Assembly (NCBI GenBank): GCA_029298735.1
Contig: JANSLP010000016.1
Location: 186,001 to 250,000, forward strand
Reading direction: 5' to 3'
Source: Ophiostoma sp. CBS 140.51
Lineage: Eukaryota > Ascomycota > Sordariomycetes > Ophiostomatales > Ophiostomataceae
DNA: 64,000 nt
Part shown: positions 11,954 through 22,431 of the stretch, piece after piece
Layout of the letters: every line of letters starts with the position of its first letter
Numbering within the stretch: position 1 is the first letter of the stretch
The notes under the pieces: model-generated
What the model saw: only the letters and a program-made list of their open reading frames with translations
Databases searched by the model: none
Told to the model about the DNA's origin: nothing
Position numbers and translations under genes: made by a program

Positions 11954-12677
11954 GAGCCAACGACAGCAATCAACAGCCAACCACACATTCCACGTTGGCC
12001 AGGTATCTTGTTCCTTTTTGCTGCCTTTTTCTTTTCTTCTTTCTTCTCCTGTCTCTCTCAACAACCTCGAACAAAACAGCGGTCACCGATCCACCCTTGC
12101 ACAGAATCCAGCCCACCTTAACTCTTGGGAATCCCTAAATCAACATATTTTGGGGCAACGATGTGCAGCCCCTGGGAGCAGGCCCGCTTGGTGCTGAGAG
12201 AGGCCCAAGCTTTTAAGGTGACCATCCATATCAATATCCATGGAGATATCCATCTAGAACACAGACACTCAGACATGGAGTCGTACACCGCCCTCCCCAA
12301 CAGAAAGTGCAATATTAGAAAAGCGGCACGATCAACTGGTGCTCACCATGGACAAGGGTGGGCACGTTTCCAATCTGCAATCTGAAGGCTGCAATCTTCA
12401 ATCTAGAAGTGCAAAAAGTGCAATCTACAAGTGCAATCCGTCTCGCCAAGGTGAGGTAGATACGACTTTAGACTCATCATCTTTGTAGGACACAGCACGC
12501 CAGCGACACCGGCGGGTGGCTCATCATCCGCGACATTTGTCTCCTAGTTCGGCGGGAATGGAAAATGAAAATCAAAATCTTGAAGACTCACAGACTCACA
12601 CTCGCTCCTCAATACTCCGTAGATAAGGTAGACTGGCAAGCCACTTCTTCAAGATATCTCAACCTAAATATAGCGGC

Positions 12678-12758
12678 CTGGTCCGTGATCGTATCGCGGG
12701 CGATCTGGCACTCGGCGGTCAGTGTCCGAGCTATCTCATGGATTCTGTCACGGACCAG
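12678..12758. repeat. 11-bp perfect inverted repeat with 59-nt spacer
   Basis: CTGGTCCGTGA at 12678-12688 pairs exactly with TCACGGACCAG at 12748-12758. No gene is next to it. It could be chance, a remnant of a small inverted-repeat element, or a hairpin in a non-coding transcript. Confidence 0.6.
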
Positions 12759-13926
12759 TCTAGTGTGCTTTAAATTGCGTGACCAAAAGCATAAAACACA
12801 AGACCACCGACTCGTCCTTCGTCCTCCATCGGATCCTCCGGCGATGCTTGACTGTGCCTGAGGACCGTATGAACATACATAAATGTGTTTGTGCTGTACT
12901 AATCGGTGTCGTAGTATCAACTGATATGGATATCTTCTCCAGTGCTCCTCAAGTCCCCATTTGGGCTCCGAAGAAAGGTAGACACGTCGAAACGCACTAT
13001 TTAAACCTAATGCGTTGGCCGTGCTGCACGGGTTTTATTTTGCAAATGGAGTAAACCTCACCGCCAAGTATCTTGGGTCTGCACATCATTACTTCGGTCA
13101 TCGGCACTGTCAGATGTTTATCCCTTACTCAGGTGTCACAGCAGAAAGCGTACTATCACTGGTTATATTGTACTGTAGATATTTGCATCAAAGAAGTGAA
13201 GATGGTATTCATGTATCCCCTTCCGTCCATGGTATGGACATCTATAGAAACGACTTTAAAAACACACCCCTATTCTGTTTTGTCTATATCCCCAAAGTTT
13301 GTCTATTTGACAGATGCTTACTGAAACGCTTCACTCGATTCTCGGTTTGTGTTTGTCCGGAGAAGAGGAAAATAAGGAAACTGGAAAGGAAAATAGAAAA
13401 CAACCACGTCTGCTGCAGCTCTCGTTCTGTAGCTCTTGTAAATTCTCATTTTATATTCATCCCATTCGGTCGGTGTTGAGGTGGGTGGGTATAGTGTGAA
13501 AGATACCCGAAGAGGGGAAGAAATAAGAATAAGAAGAGAGAAGCCGTGGAAGACTGACATGATAAAATATAACGAAGAATGAAGAAATGCAGAAAATGTA
13601 TCCCGTAGGCGCCCAAACGCCCAAAAACTCCATCCCAAAAAGCAAGCCCATTTTTCCGACTGTAAAAGAAAAAGAGAAGAGAGAAAAGGAGAAAACTTTT
13701 TGTGTAAAACCCTTTTACCCTTTTGTAACCCATATTTTAATTGCTCCAAAAAATGCCAGAGAAGAAAGGACGTAAAAATAAAAACGCTCATAAAAGAAGA
13801 AGGTTGGAGGAAATGCTGCACGATAAATGCGGAGGAAATGTGTCGCTGAAAGACGGTGTCGGTTCGTGAGTCGTGGGGAGAGAGAAAATAAGAAAGGAGG
13901 CAGGAGAGGATAATGGTGGAGACGAC

Positions 13927-14586
13927 TTATTGGGCCATCTTCATCGCCTCGCCCTGACCGGCACCGACAGTGAAGGGGTTGCCGGCCGCGGCCACAGCAG
14001 CTGCCGTCGCCGACGACATCAGCCGTTCCCGCTCCTTCTCCTCAGCGAAGACCCGCCGGCTCATGGCCAGCACGGCCTCGAAGCCCTCGCGGCCCTTGAC
14101 GGCGTTGTCGTGGAACCGCGTCACCAGGCTGTCCTCAATGGCGTTGCGGATGCGCTGCCAGCCGCCGCACAGAGCGGTGATCTTTGCGTCCTGCACAAAC
14201 TTGGTCTGGTTGGCGGATGTCTCCGAGGGCTGGTAAACCACCGTCTCCTGGACGCTCAGCAGGTTGGACCAGGTCAGGTTCTGGCTGACCATGATGACAG
14301 ACCGGGCGTTGGGGTCGACATAGGACGTCTCAAAGACCTGGCTCTCGCCGTTGTTGCAGATGGCTCCACCAAAGACAGTCTTGAGCCAGTCGGGGACGCT
14401 CTGCTTGCATGTGATCAAACGCTCGGTGCGGAGGATGCCCGTGGCCGGGTCGACGGTGCGGGACAGGGTGTCGACGGCGATGACGTGGGTCGACTTCTCG
14501 TTCCATGGGCAGTACTTGCGCCAGTTGGCAGTCGAGACTTCCTCCCAAGAGTAGTCGAAAGTGCATGTGTTGGAGAAGACCTTCAT
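13927..14586 (-). CDS. UPS2: PRELI/MSF1-domain protein, Ups2-like
   Basis: A 219-aa single-exon protein. The PRELI/MSF1 domain fills about residues 1-175 and follows Ups2 of yeast more closely than Ups1: the start MKVFSNTCTFDYSW, STHVIAVD, TERLITCKQSVPDWL, NLTWSNLLSVQETVVY and NAVKGREGFEAVL match the family layout. Ups2 with Mdm35 carries phosphatidylserine across the mitochondrial intermembrane space; Ups1 carries phosphatidic acid. As in the family, there is no cleavable presequence or membrane span. The last 45 residues are an Ala-rich, partly charged tail of uncertain role. Substrate preference is inferred from similarity only. The ATG used is the natural start because family conservation begins at residue 1. 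Confidence 0.85.
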   Translation of the reverse strand: MKVFSNTCTFDYSWEEVSTANWRKYCPWNEKSTHVIAVDTLSRTVDPATGILRTERLITCKQSVPDWLKTVFGGAICNNGESQVFETSYVDPNARSVIMVSQNLTWSNLLSVQETVVYQPSETSANQTKFVQDAKITALCGGWQRIRNAIEDSLVTRFHDNAVKGREGFEAVLAMSRRVFAEEKERERLMSSATAAAVAAAGNPFTVGAGQGEAMKMAQ

Positions 14587-16304
14587 GGTGGCGGTTGTGT
14601 GGGTGTGAGATAGGTGAGAGTGAGGTAGGATGGAAGAAAGGTGATGAGGCGGGCTCGTTCGCGGACGCTTGTGGGATGAACACTCAGAAGAGCCGCTCGG
14701 CGAAGGCGAGGCCTATCCGGAGAAGAGGAGGAGGAGGAGGAAGTTGGGAAAGCGGTCAATCACAAGATGTCGTGATGGGATATCTCGGTGCCGTTTTTCG
14801 TTCTTTTTTTTCGGCAAAGAATGGAGGTGGCGTAGTCCGATAGGGTGGTCCGGCGACTTTGTCAGGAAAAGCGAGTGTAGTTTGAGAAGAAAGATTGTGT
14901 TTCTTCCGTGTGGTATCGTAGGGTGTCGAGGTGAATGAATTGTGTATGATTCAGAAAATCGAGATCGAAAATGCTCGTGCTTTCAAAGATGGCAGTCGGG
15001 TGGAAAAGGGTGTGCGCGACTTTTATTGCAGCGGGCAAGAGCATCCAGAATACAGTATTGATACCGTACCGGGGGCGGCACCACAAAATTTTCGGCCTGA
15101 CTCCCCTCGCTCCAAATTTTCAACCTCGCTCTTTTTTTGATTTTTTTAGAAGGACCCGCTACACCGTTTTGCCCTCGTCGAAGGCACGCGAAATCTTATC
15201 GGAAAGAGCAATGGACGTGGCGAGAAAAGCAGACCTCTCATTGGCTGGATGGGGATACATTGTGTCCCGATTTGGACTAGTTCAGAAACACATGAAAAAA
15301 CTTCGGAGCAGCGCGGGGGCGCGAGTGTGTGGCAGAATGACAGAAAGAGGGAAAGAGCGAGGCAGCTCGCGCTCTGGGCGGTCTGGGGGATGTCTTAGCG
15401 TGACTAGGCGCTGGCTTTTGGCGGAGAGGCCGTTCGTGCCCCTTCCACAACCCCGAGTTGCCGACTGCCAGAAGCTGGCAAAAACTGGCAGGCACTGACA
15501 TCAGTGACGAAAACAGAGCGTTCCAGCCTGTAATACTCCGTCTTTACCCCTCGCCCACTGGATACGGAGACTTAATTCCAGGCCGCGCCACATGCCAGTG
15601 CCCTGAGACCGACCCTACATAGCCCGCAAAGGTCCCCTGAAAAGATAGGCTTAGCTCATACACAGCGGCTACCTTCTAGAACCTCAGGCCGCCCCAGGCC
15701 GCGGCGCGCGAAGCTCGGCAAGGATCGCGTTTTGGCATTTGCGTTTTGGAGGTCGGAAGGCAGGTGCGACCTGTGATTCACCATCTCCGCGCCTGGACGT
15801 TTTTTTGCCGATCACCTGCACTTTTCTCTGGGGCTGTTTTCGATCTCGCCTTCGAGGTCCCCATAAGAGCTATTGATGATAATTCGTAACATCACCGTGC
15901 CTTCTCGAAGTTTGACACATCGATCACCATACTGGCATTGATATTCATCCTCTTTTTCTTGTATTTTCTTGTCTCGATATCTGAAGTCATCTGACTAATA
16001 TGTGCGCAATGGCAAAAGTAATGGTGAACGATGCTCTGTTGTAAATCTCCATTTCCAGAAGACAAAACAGCAGAGGGCAGCTCAAGGCGTAAGCTGTCCT
16101 GTGCCTGGATTTACGGAAAGACTCCGGTTGCCGCCGGGCTCGCGACTCCCGCAATCTCCGTAGATGCAGAGCTTGGGGTTGCTATGCGCCCAGGCTGCTA
16201 AATAGAAGGTAAGTCGATAGTAGAATAAACCAAACAAAAAACGCAAGGCATTCAGGGTCCGCGCAATACAGGCTGGTTTCGCAGCTGGCGGGACACTCCT
16301 TCGT
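14587..16304. other. Intergenic, 1.7 kb
   Basis: The promoter side of the leftward PRELI-family gene, then sequence with no supported gene. Frames of up to 175 codons on the plus strand near 14971-15498 overlap others and match no family. Around 15535-15575 the sequence has tactccgt and atacggag in inverted order about 25 nt apart. Confidence 0.45.
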
Positions 16305-17780
16305 TTAGTAGTCATCGCCACGGCTGATGACCTCCTTCACATTGTGACGGAGAAGAATGGTCTAGAATGTCAGTGCTGTTCACTTAATAACAGGAAAGAG
16401 GTTGGCGACTTACATGCTCAAACTGGGCAGTGTACGAGCCCTTCTTATCAACCAGGGGCGGGTAGGCCTCGACGATACCCTGGCTGACGAGGTTGTTCAA
16501 CCCCAGCAGGTACTTGTCGTGGCCGAGACGGTCAATGTAGCGGCGACAGAACGGCAGGGTGCCAAAGTTCTTGTTGATGACGTTGAGCACAGTCTTGGCC
16601 GACTGGATGCGCAGCGGCACATTGGGCGCGTCCGACCGCTTGGCGTAGTGCGAGCACTCGCCCTCGTCGCGCACGTAGCCGTTGCCCGTGCTGCCAAATG
16701 TTTCAATGGCATACACCTCGCCCTCTTCCATTTTCGTAGTGTCGTTGGTCTTGACAATGGGCACGCTCTTGGTGCCGTGGATGCTGTAGTGCTCAATCGT
16801 ATGGCCGTTGAGGTTGCGGATCGACTTGATCGGGTACGTCTGGCCGTCGAGCTCAATCTCGTACGACTCCATCGTCTCCTGGATCGCCTCGCCAATCTCG
16901 CCCAGGCGCACGTCAATGCCCGCCTCGCGCACGCCCGTGTTGGTGGCCTCGCGTACAGCTGTCAGCAAGTTGTCGTACTTGGGGTCAAAGGCAATCGTGA
17001 AAGCACTGTCCACAATGTAGCCGTTGACATGCACGCCAATGTCGACCTTCATGACATTGTTCTGCTGGAGGATCGTCTTGTTGCCCGCGTTGGGCGAGTA
17101 GTGCGCCGCAATATGGTCCAGGTTGAGACCGGTAGGGAAGCCCATGCCCGCAATCATGGCGTCGCCCTCCTCCAGACCCTGGTGGCCCACTAGGGCTCGG
17201 ACACTGTCCTCGATGCCGTTGGCAATTTCAGTGAGAGACTGGCCCGGCTTGATGTTCTTCTGTGCCCACTGGCGGACTTGCCGGTGCGTCTCAGCAGCCT
17301 GGCGGTAGTCCCGGAAGTAGTTGCCGCGAAGACTGTCCAGGTGGCGCTTCTCCTCGTCGGTGGTGCGGTAGGCATTGTCATTGATGTACGGCACCTCCTC
17401 GCCCTTGGGGTAGTCGCCCGCCGGGAAGAGGTTGGACATCAAGACGCGCGGCGGGTCCGACTGCTTGGTCGGCTTGGCCGACTTCTTCTTCTTCTTCTTG
17501 TTCTTCTTTTTCTTCTTGGCAGCCGCAGCGGCGCCCTCTCCGCCGGCGCCCGATCCGCCGGCACCCCCATTCACACCCGTGGCTTCATCAGCCTCATCCT
17601 CGGATCCCTCGCTGTCATCGGCCGCGTCGCCGTTGGTGGATTTACCTATCGCCGCGGTGGATTTGGCGGAACTACCTTCCGCTGGGTGTGTTAGTCGACG
17701 GAGCTGGGGTTGATGGAAGAGGAAAGGGGATGGCTTGACATACCAGCAGGTTCGCCGGTGGGCGGGGCTTGAGCAGCCAT
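16305..17780 (-). CDS. MAP2: Methionine aminopeptidase 2 (MetAP2)
   Basis: A three-exon gene: 17744-17780, 16414-17681 and 16305-16361, with introns of 62 and 52 nt (GTATGT and GTAAGT donors). The product is 453 aa, normal for MetAP2, which removes initiator methionine from nascent cytosolic proteins using two metal ions. The N-terminal region has an acidic stretch and then a polylysine block (about residues 67-80), typical of the eukaryotic type 2 enzyme that associates with ribosomes. All five metal ligands can be placed: Asp226 (KVDIG), Asp237 (VDSAF), His306 (GHTIEH), Glu339 (AIETFG) and Glu434 (QFEH); His206 is the expected substrate-binding His. The last exon supplies only 19 codons, right after the Glu434-His435 pair. 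An in-frame GTG at 17574 is not the start, since exon 1 gives a proper ATG. Confidence 0.96.
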
Positions 17781-18539
17781 TTTGATATTGGGTTTGTTTT
17801 TGGTGTTTTGTATTGTGTCGTTTTTGTGTCGGAAAAAAGAAGTGCTCGCTCGTGCAGCAAAAAAGTGTGTCAAATAGCTCACCAATAACAAATCAGTGAT
17901 GCTTTCGTAAATGTGAATAATATAGTGTGCCCGTCAAGGGTGTGCCCGCAACTTATACACAGTGCCGGCCTGGGATTGTCGTCGATGGAGTTAGATGTCG
18001 AGCAAGAAAAAAAGTTTTAGGCCTTTGTTGCAGAGACGACATGCGCCTTGTCAAAAGTAAGGCGTGGGGCTGCCCGAATAGGCAATCGGCCCAGTCGAAC
18101 AGGGCGCGGGGCACGAGACAGCGGGAAAGAAGTGTTTCTGGGAAGGAGCTCTCGGCTTGTAACGGGGATAAAGCAGCACCCAAACTACAGGCGCCACAGC
18201 ACCCAGCCACACTATGTCATCGTTTTCTTCCCTTTAAGCTCTTCACTGTTAGCGCTGGCTTGGGATTCGCCCGCTGCCAATGGAGGCCGATGCCGCCCGC
18301 AAATTGGCTGCTTTCTTTCGCCGTCGGATTCAAAGATCAAAGAGGGAAAGAGCGCTAGGGCCAACAGCGACGTCAACGGCAGGCGGTTCCTGAAAAGCCC
18401 GCGAAACGCAACCTCGAATTATGAATGCATCTTACAAGTTTCTTCGCCTCTACGAACAATTGCCCTCTTCCTTTCCAATTTCCTCTCGATAACCTACACA
18501 ACACCACACGAAACACTTCACTCACCCACCCACTGAGGA
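17781..18539. other. Shared divergent upstream region
   Basis: 760 bp separate the starts of the leftward MetAP2 gene and the rightward J-protein gene, so promoters of both should lie here. No specific element is certain. Short C/T-rich runs with cacacaac-type sequence precede the J-protein ATG. Confidence 0.5.
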
Positions 18540-19639
18540 ATGAAATCTCGTTCGCTGCCACCATGTCGCCCCTCCGCCGTTTTAGCATCGCCGGTCCGTC
18601 TTTATTTGAATCACCACAGCCTCGCCGCTTATAGCAGCCGGCCGGCGTGCCATTGCTCGTGGAGGGGGGCACTTGGTGAGAAACCGGCAGCCAGAGCCTT
18701 CCACAGCAGTCGACGACTGTTTCAAGACCTTTCGGCCAGCAGCAACCAGAACCACTACGAGACGTTGAACGTGCCGTTTAGCGCCAACGTTGGCGATATC
18801 AAGAAGTAAGCCCTCTCTTCCACCTTTCGCCATTCTGCTACACGTACTGACAGACCAGATCCTTCTACAAACTTTCCAAAGTCCACCATCCCGACCACAA
18901 CCCCCAAGATCCTCATGCGCCCCGCCGCTTCATGCGCATCTCCGAAGCCTATGCCGTCCTCAGCCACACCGAAAAGCGCGCCGCCTACGACCGCGAAGTG
19001 ATGCGGCACTACGGCCACCACAGCAGCCACCTGCGCGGGCAGCACCGACCGAATGCCTCGTACCACTCGACGGGCCCTGCGGGAGGGCGTCCTGCGTCCG
19101 GTCTAAGCCGACGACGAAGCACGTTTCGAGGACCGCCGCCGAGCTTTTACCGAAACACGGGCAGCGGCCAGAGCAAAGCCCACCAGCCAAACGGCGGACA
19201 ATCCTCACAATACCAATCCTCCCAGCAACAGTCCACACGACCAGGCGGCTCAACGGCGAACGCCAGCCAGGACTACGGTCCGTCCAATTTCGGCCCCGGC
19301 AATGTCAATGCCGACGACGGCGGCACACGCAGCAGTCCACAGACACCACACTTTGACTGGGACAAGACGGAGCGGACACACCGTAAGATTAGCGAGCGGG
19401 TGGCCGAGCGACGAGCGGCAGCGGCACATTCGGCAGCATACAAGGACGAGACGAGTATGGTGGTGGGCTTCTTCATTATTACAGCAGCTCTGTGTGCCGG
19501 CGTCCTAGTGCCGGTGATGCTGTTCAACGACTGGCGGCAGGAAAAAAGGACAGCACCATCAAGGCCGAAGGTCGTTCCGAAAGAAGCTCCAAAAGAAGCT
19601 CCAAAAGAAGCCCCAAAAGAGGCAACCAGCGGAGCATAA
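18540..19639 (+). CDS. Mitochondrial-type J-domain protein with C-terminal membrane anchor
   Basis: Two exons (18540-18805 and 18859-19639, 53-nt intron with GTAAGC donor and CCAG acceptor) give 348 aa. The N-terminus is basic and Ser/Arg-rich with RAFHSSRRLF, a pattern common in fungal mitochondrial presequences. The J domain spans about residues 75-140, with YETLNVPFSANVGDIKKSFYKL, the catalytic HPD tripeptide at 99-101 and ISEAYAVLSHTEKRAAYD; the intron falls between helices I and II. A Ser/Gln/Gly-rich linker follows, then one predicted membrane span at about 289-311 (VVGFFIITAALCAGVLVPVMLF). The tail carries a PKEA repeat. J-proteins stimulate Hsp70 ATPase. The J domain plus late membrane span resembles human DNAJC30, but that comparison is inference. 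Confidence 0.87.
19575..19622 (+). repeat. 12-bp coding repeat encoding PKEA units
   Basis: Four near-identical units of about 12 bp (aaagaagctcca type) inside the last exon of the J-protein gene, encoding a Pro-Lys-Glu-Ala repeat in the tail beyond the membrane span. Units differ mainly at third positions. Confidence 0.8.
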
Positions 19640-20166
19640 TACGGTTGAATAGAGATGCTGTAGGGCATACGATGAGTAAACAAAGGCTACAGGGTGTCTT
19701 CAAGGAATATTTCGGACGGCACGGCAACTGTCCACCATATCTCCTTTTTCTTATTGTTTATATTCACTATAAATTTTCTCATTCAAAGATGAGACATGAA
19801 CATATATACTGCATAATAGAACTGCGAAAAAGAACAGCATTCAAACATGTACAAATACCAACTCGGAAAGTGAGAGGCATCGTCAGAAAGAAAACCAGGA
19901 TATCAAAGAGTCACAAACTTTCCGGGAAAGATAGGGAGAGAGAAAAAGAGAAAAACATATAAATCACGAGGAACACGTGCCAACCAATAGGTGACCGACA
20001 TTAAAAGAGAAAGAGAGAAAAACAGGATATACGAGATGGAAAAGATTTTATTAAATTTGAAAAAGTGCTTTTTGAGCCCCTTGCACACACGGTAGTTGCA
20101 AAAGACGGCTCCTTGCGGGCGTTCTTTTTTCTTTCTTCTTTTTCTTGGTTCTTACTAGCGAGACGC
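19640..20166. other. Convergent 3' intergenic region
   Basis: The J-protein gene and the porin gene converge here. The sequence is A-rich on the plus strand at about 19740-20060. No gene supported. Confidence 0.5.
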
Positions 20167-22431
20167 TTAAGCCTCGAAGGTGAAGCTGGTGCCGACCTTG
20201 TGGGTGGCCTGGTCGAGCTTCTGGGTGTCGAACGAGGCACCAATACCGAAGGTGACGCCCTCGCGGAGCAGGACGTTGTAGGCGACGGCAGCGACACCAC
20301 GGTCGTTGATCTTGGCCTTGACGAACGACAGGGGGTCCAGGCGGTACTTGGTGGCGACCTCGAGGCCGACAGCGTTGCCGGACTTGGAGTTCCAGGTGGC
20401 CTTGGCGGCAGCCTCAACCTGGCTGTTGACCTTGTGGTGGTAGCTGGCAGCGAAGATGCTCAGGTTGTCGCTGGCAGTGACGGCAGCGGAGTAGGTGGGG
20501 GCCTGGTAGCCGACAGCGGCGCTGTAGCTGGTCACGGCGGCCTTGTTGACGTCGTAGCCGGCCGAGGCACCAGCCAGGAAGCCGTCGTGGCCGATGACGG
20601 CATCGACGTTGGCGGTGGGGCCCTTCAGCAGGTCAAAGAAAGCGCGGCCGTGGAAGCTGCTCTGCTTGAAGTGCAGATTGAACTTGGCACCGCGAGCCTG
20701 GGTGGCGGGCAGGAAGGAGAAAACACCCTCAGCCTTGAGGCCCTTGGCCAGAGAGTCGGCAAGCTCGAGCTTGGACTCAAGGGCGTTGGCGGTGTTCCAG
20801 GTCTGGGTGACGGTCAGGCCTGCGCGACGGTAAAATATTAGCAATGTCGAAACCACGGGAGACAGTGCGATCGCCGCCTCGAGCGGTAGGCCATTCTTTG
20901 GGCCGCCGATGCGAGACAAGACGAAGCTGAAAGATGGGGGAGGTTTGGAGGAGGGTCGGTGTGGGCTGCGGGTGTAGGAGAGAATATGGGAGCGGAGTTT
21001 AGAAAGAAGAGCAGGAGGAGGAAAGGAGGAGGGAGGAAAGGACAGGATGATCGAGTTGAGTTCAGCCCGAAGTTTGGGAGTAAAAGCAGGAGTAGCTGAA
21101 GGAGGGAGCGACAAGATTATGGAGCGAAGCTCAGAACGAAGTTCGGGAGTAAAGACAGAAGAAAAGGCAGAGTCAGAGGGAGAGGTGGAGGTGGAGGAGG
21201 TATCAGGAGGAGAGAGAGAAGGGTAGGGAGTAAGAGGAGTTGAAGGAGCAGGAGCAGGAGAAGGAGAAGGAGAAAGAGGAGATTCGGAAGAAGGGAACAG
21301 CGGCAGCGACTTGGCTGTCCGTGTTTGGCCGTTGCCGGTCTTGCTTCCGGGAGTGGACTGAGGTGAAGGTAAAGCATGATCCGGCGCTCCACGAGACGCA
21401 TACTCGGCGTTGTCGCCGGTCACTGGTGCATTGTTGTGTTGTGAATCATTGTCATGGTGTGTGTTCTTGTCATTCTTGTCATGGTTGTGGTTGTGATGGT
21501 GTCGTGACTTGTCATGTTTGCTTTTTCTGGGTGATGCCGTACCAAGAGACTTGTCGGTGTATTTGCCCTCGATCTACACGAAGATGTTGCGGTTAGCGTC
21601 ATGCAGCCCATTGGCAAATTTAGGGGACTCAGACAAGATCCCAGGGCGGACAAAGAGAAGAGGATCATGGGGCAGTCGGAGATGAGATGAGGGCAATGCT
21701 CAAGGGTGAAAAGCTATGCGCATTTGCCGACGAGTGGTATTTTGCGGGAAGATACACTGTGAGCAACACGAAGTCCAAGTCAGGCTATGGAAGCCCACCT
21801 GACCTGACTCGCGAGACGCGGTGTGTCTGCCCAATGCCTTCTCGCCTCTCGTCATCCGACGATGCTCTCGCGAAAAGGCGAGAAAAGGCCTCTCAAGGAC
21901 CCCCTGGCCCATGCTCTCAATGCCCATCCTTACCCCTCCCCCTCCCCCTCGCCCCACCCCGGGTCTTGTCCTCAGTAGCGTCATGGGATTTGTTTATTGT
22001 TGGGCTGGCGGTTAAGCCGTTTGTGTATGTGTGTATGTGGAAAGACTTACGGTGCCGTTGGTGGTCTTCTCGTGGCTGTTCTTGCCGTTGACCTTGAAGG
22101 CGACGTTGTTGGGGGTGTTGCTCTTGACCTCGAGAGTGCCGGCGGACAGGTGGTAGAAGTCCTTGTTCAGCAGCTAGAAATTCGGAAAAGAGAGCAGGTC
22201 AGCAAACTGTCGCAAAAAGACATTGTCGTCTGTAGACAACAAGGGAATATCCAGTCTGTCGGTGCTCTCGAAATTCCGCTCAAATCCAGTCCAAAAAGGC
22301 GGTGTTTGGGCGGTCAATCGTCGGCAATTGGACCTCTCTTTTCGTTTGACGGCGAGGACAGCTTTCGGAGGGTAAAAAAAACTCACGTCATTGGCCGGCT
22401 TGGCAATGTCGGAGAAGTTGGGGACAGACAT
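20167..22431 (-). CDS. POR1: Mitochondrial outer-membrane porin (VDAC)
   Basis: Four exons: 22387-22431, 22051-22173, 21543-21573 and 20167-20819. They splice to exactly 283 aa, the usual fungal VDAC length. VDAC is the beta-barrel channel for metabolites in the mitochondrial outer membrane. Family sequence runs throughout: MSVPNFSDIAKPAND, LLNKDFYHLSAGTLEVKSN, IEGKYTDK joined to LTVTQTWNTANAL, the GLK motif within LAKGLKAEG, KGPTANVDAVIGH, and the C-terminal FGIGASFDTQKLDQATHKVG with the sorting beta-signal FTFEA. Exon 3 is only 31 nt. Introns 1 and 2 are long for this window (213 and 477 nt), and intron 3 is 723 nt and has no in-frame stop (see its own entry). Without removing intron 3 the protein would be 524 aa, which is not known for VDAC. 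Confidence 0.95.
20820..21542 (-). other. 723-nt stop-free intron of the porin gene
   Basis: The donor is GTACGG, the branch-like element is GCTAATA about 20 nt before the acceptor, and the acceptor is CGCGCAG. Removing it restores the conserved KSLG-LTVTQTW join. The intron is 241 codons long with no stop in the frame of the flanking exons. Read through, it gives a His/Asn/Asp/Lys-rich start, a Ser/Pro-rich middle, and a repeated unit of 23 residues (FTPELRSELRSIILSLPPS type) present twice clearly and a third time in degenerate form. Confidence 0.8.

Larger units (their letters stand above)
10836..13926. other. Intergenic, 3.1 kb, repeat-dotted
   Basis: No gene supported. It holds the hexamer repeat at 11918-11953, scattered copies of tgcaatct between about 12375 and 12440, and an 11-bp inverted repeat at 12678-12758. 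One minus-strand frame at 12609-12920 ends in a helical-looking 48-residue tail (LVRDRIHEIARTLTAECQIA...), but its first half is unconvincing and I leave it uncalled. Confidence 0.45.

Noticed and set aside
16402..17193. 263-codon plus-strand frame
   Set aside because: Antisense shadow of MetAP2.
20065..20841. 258-codon plus-strand frame
   Set aside because: Antisense shadow of the last porin exon.
13927..22431. A mitochondrial gene cluster (PRELI/Ups2, J-protein, porin)
   Set aside because: Genes are separated by long gaps and unrelated MetAP2, lie on both strands, and chance grouping of housekeeping genes explains it.
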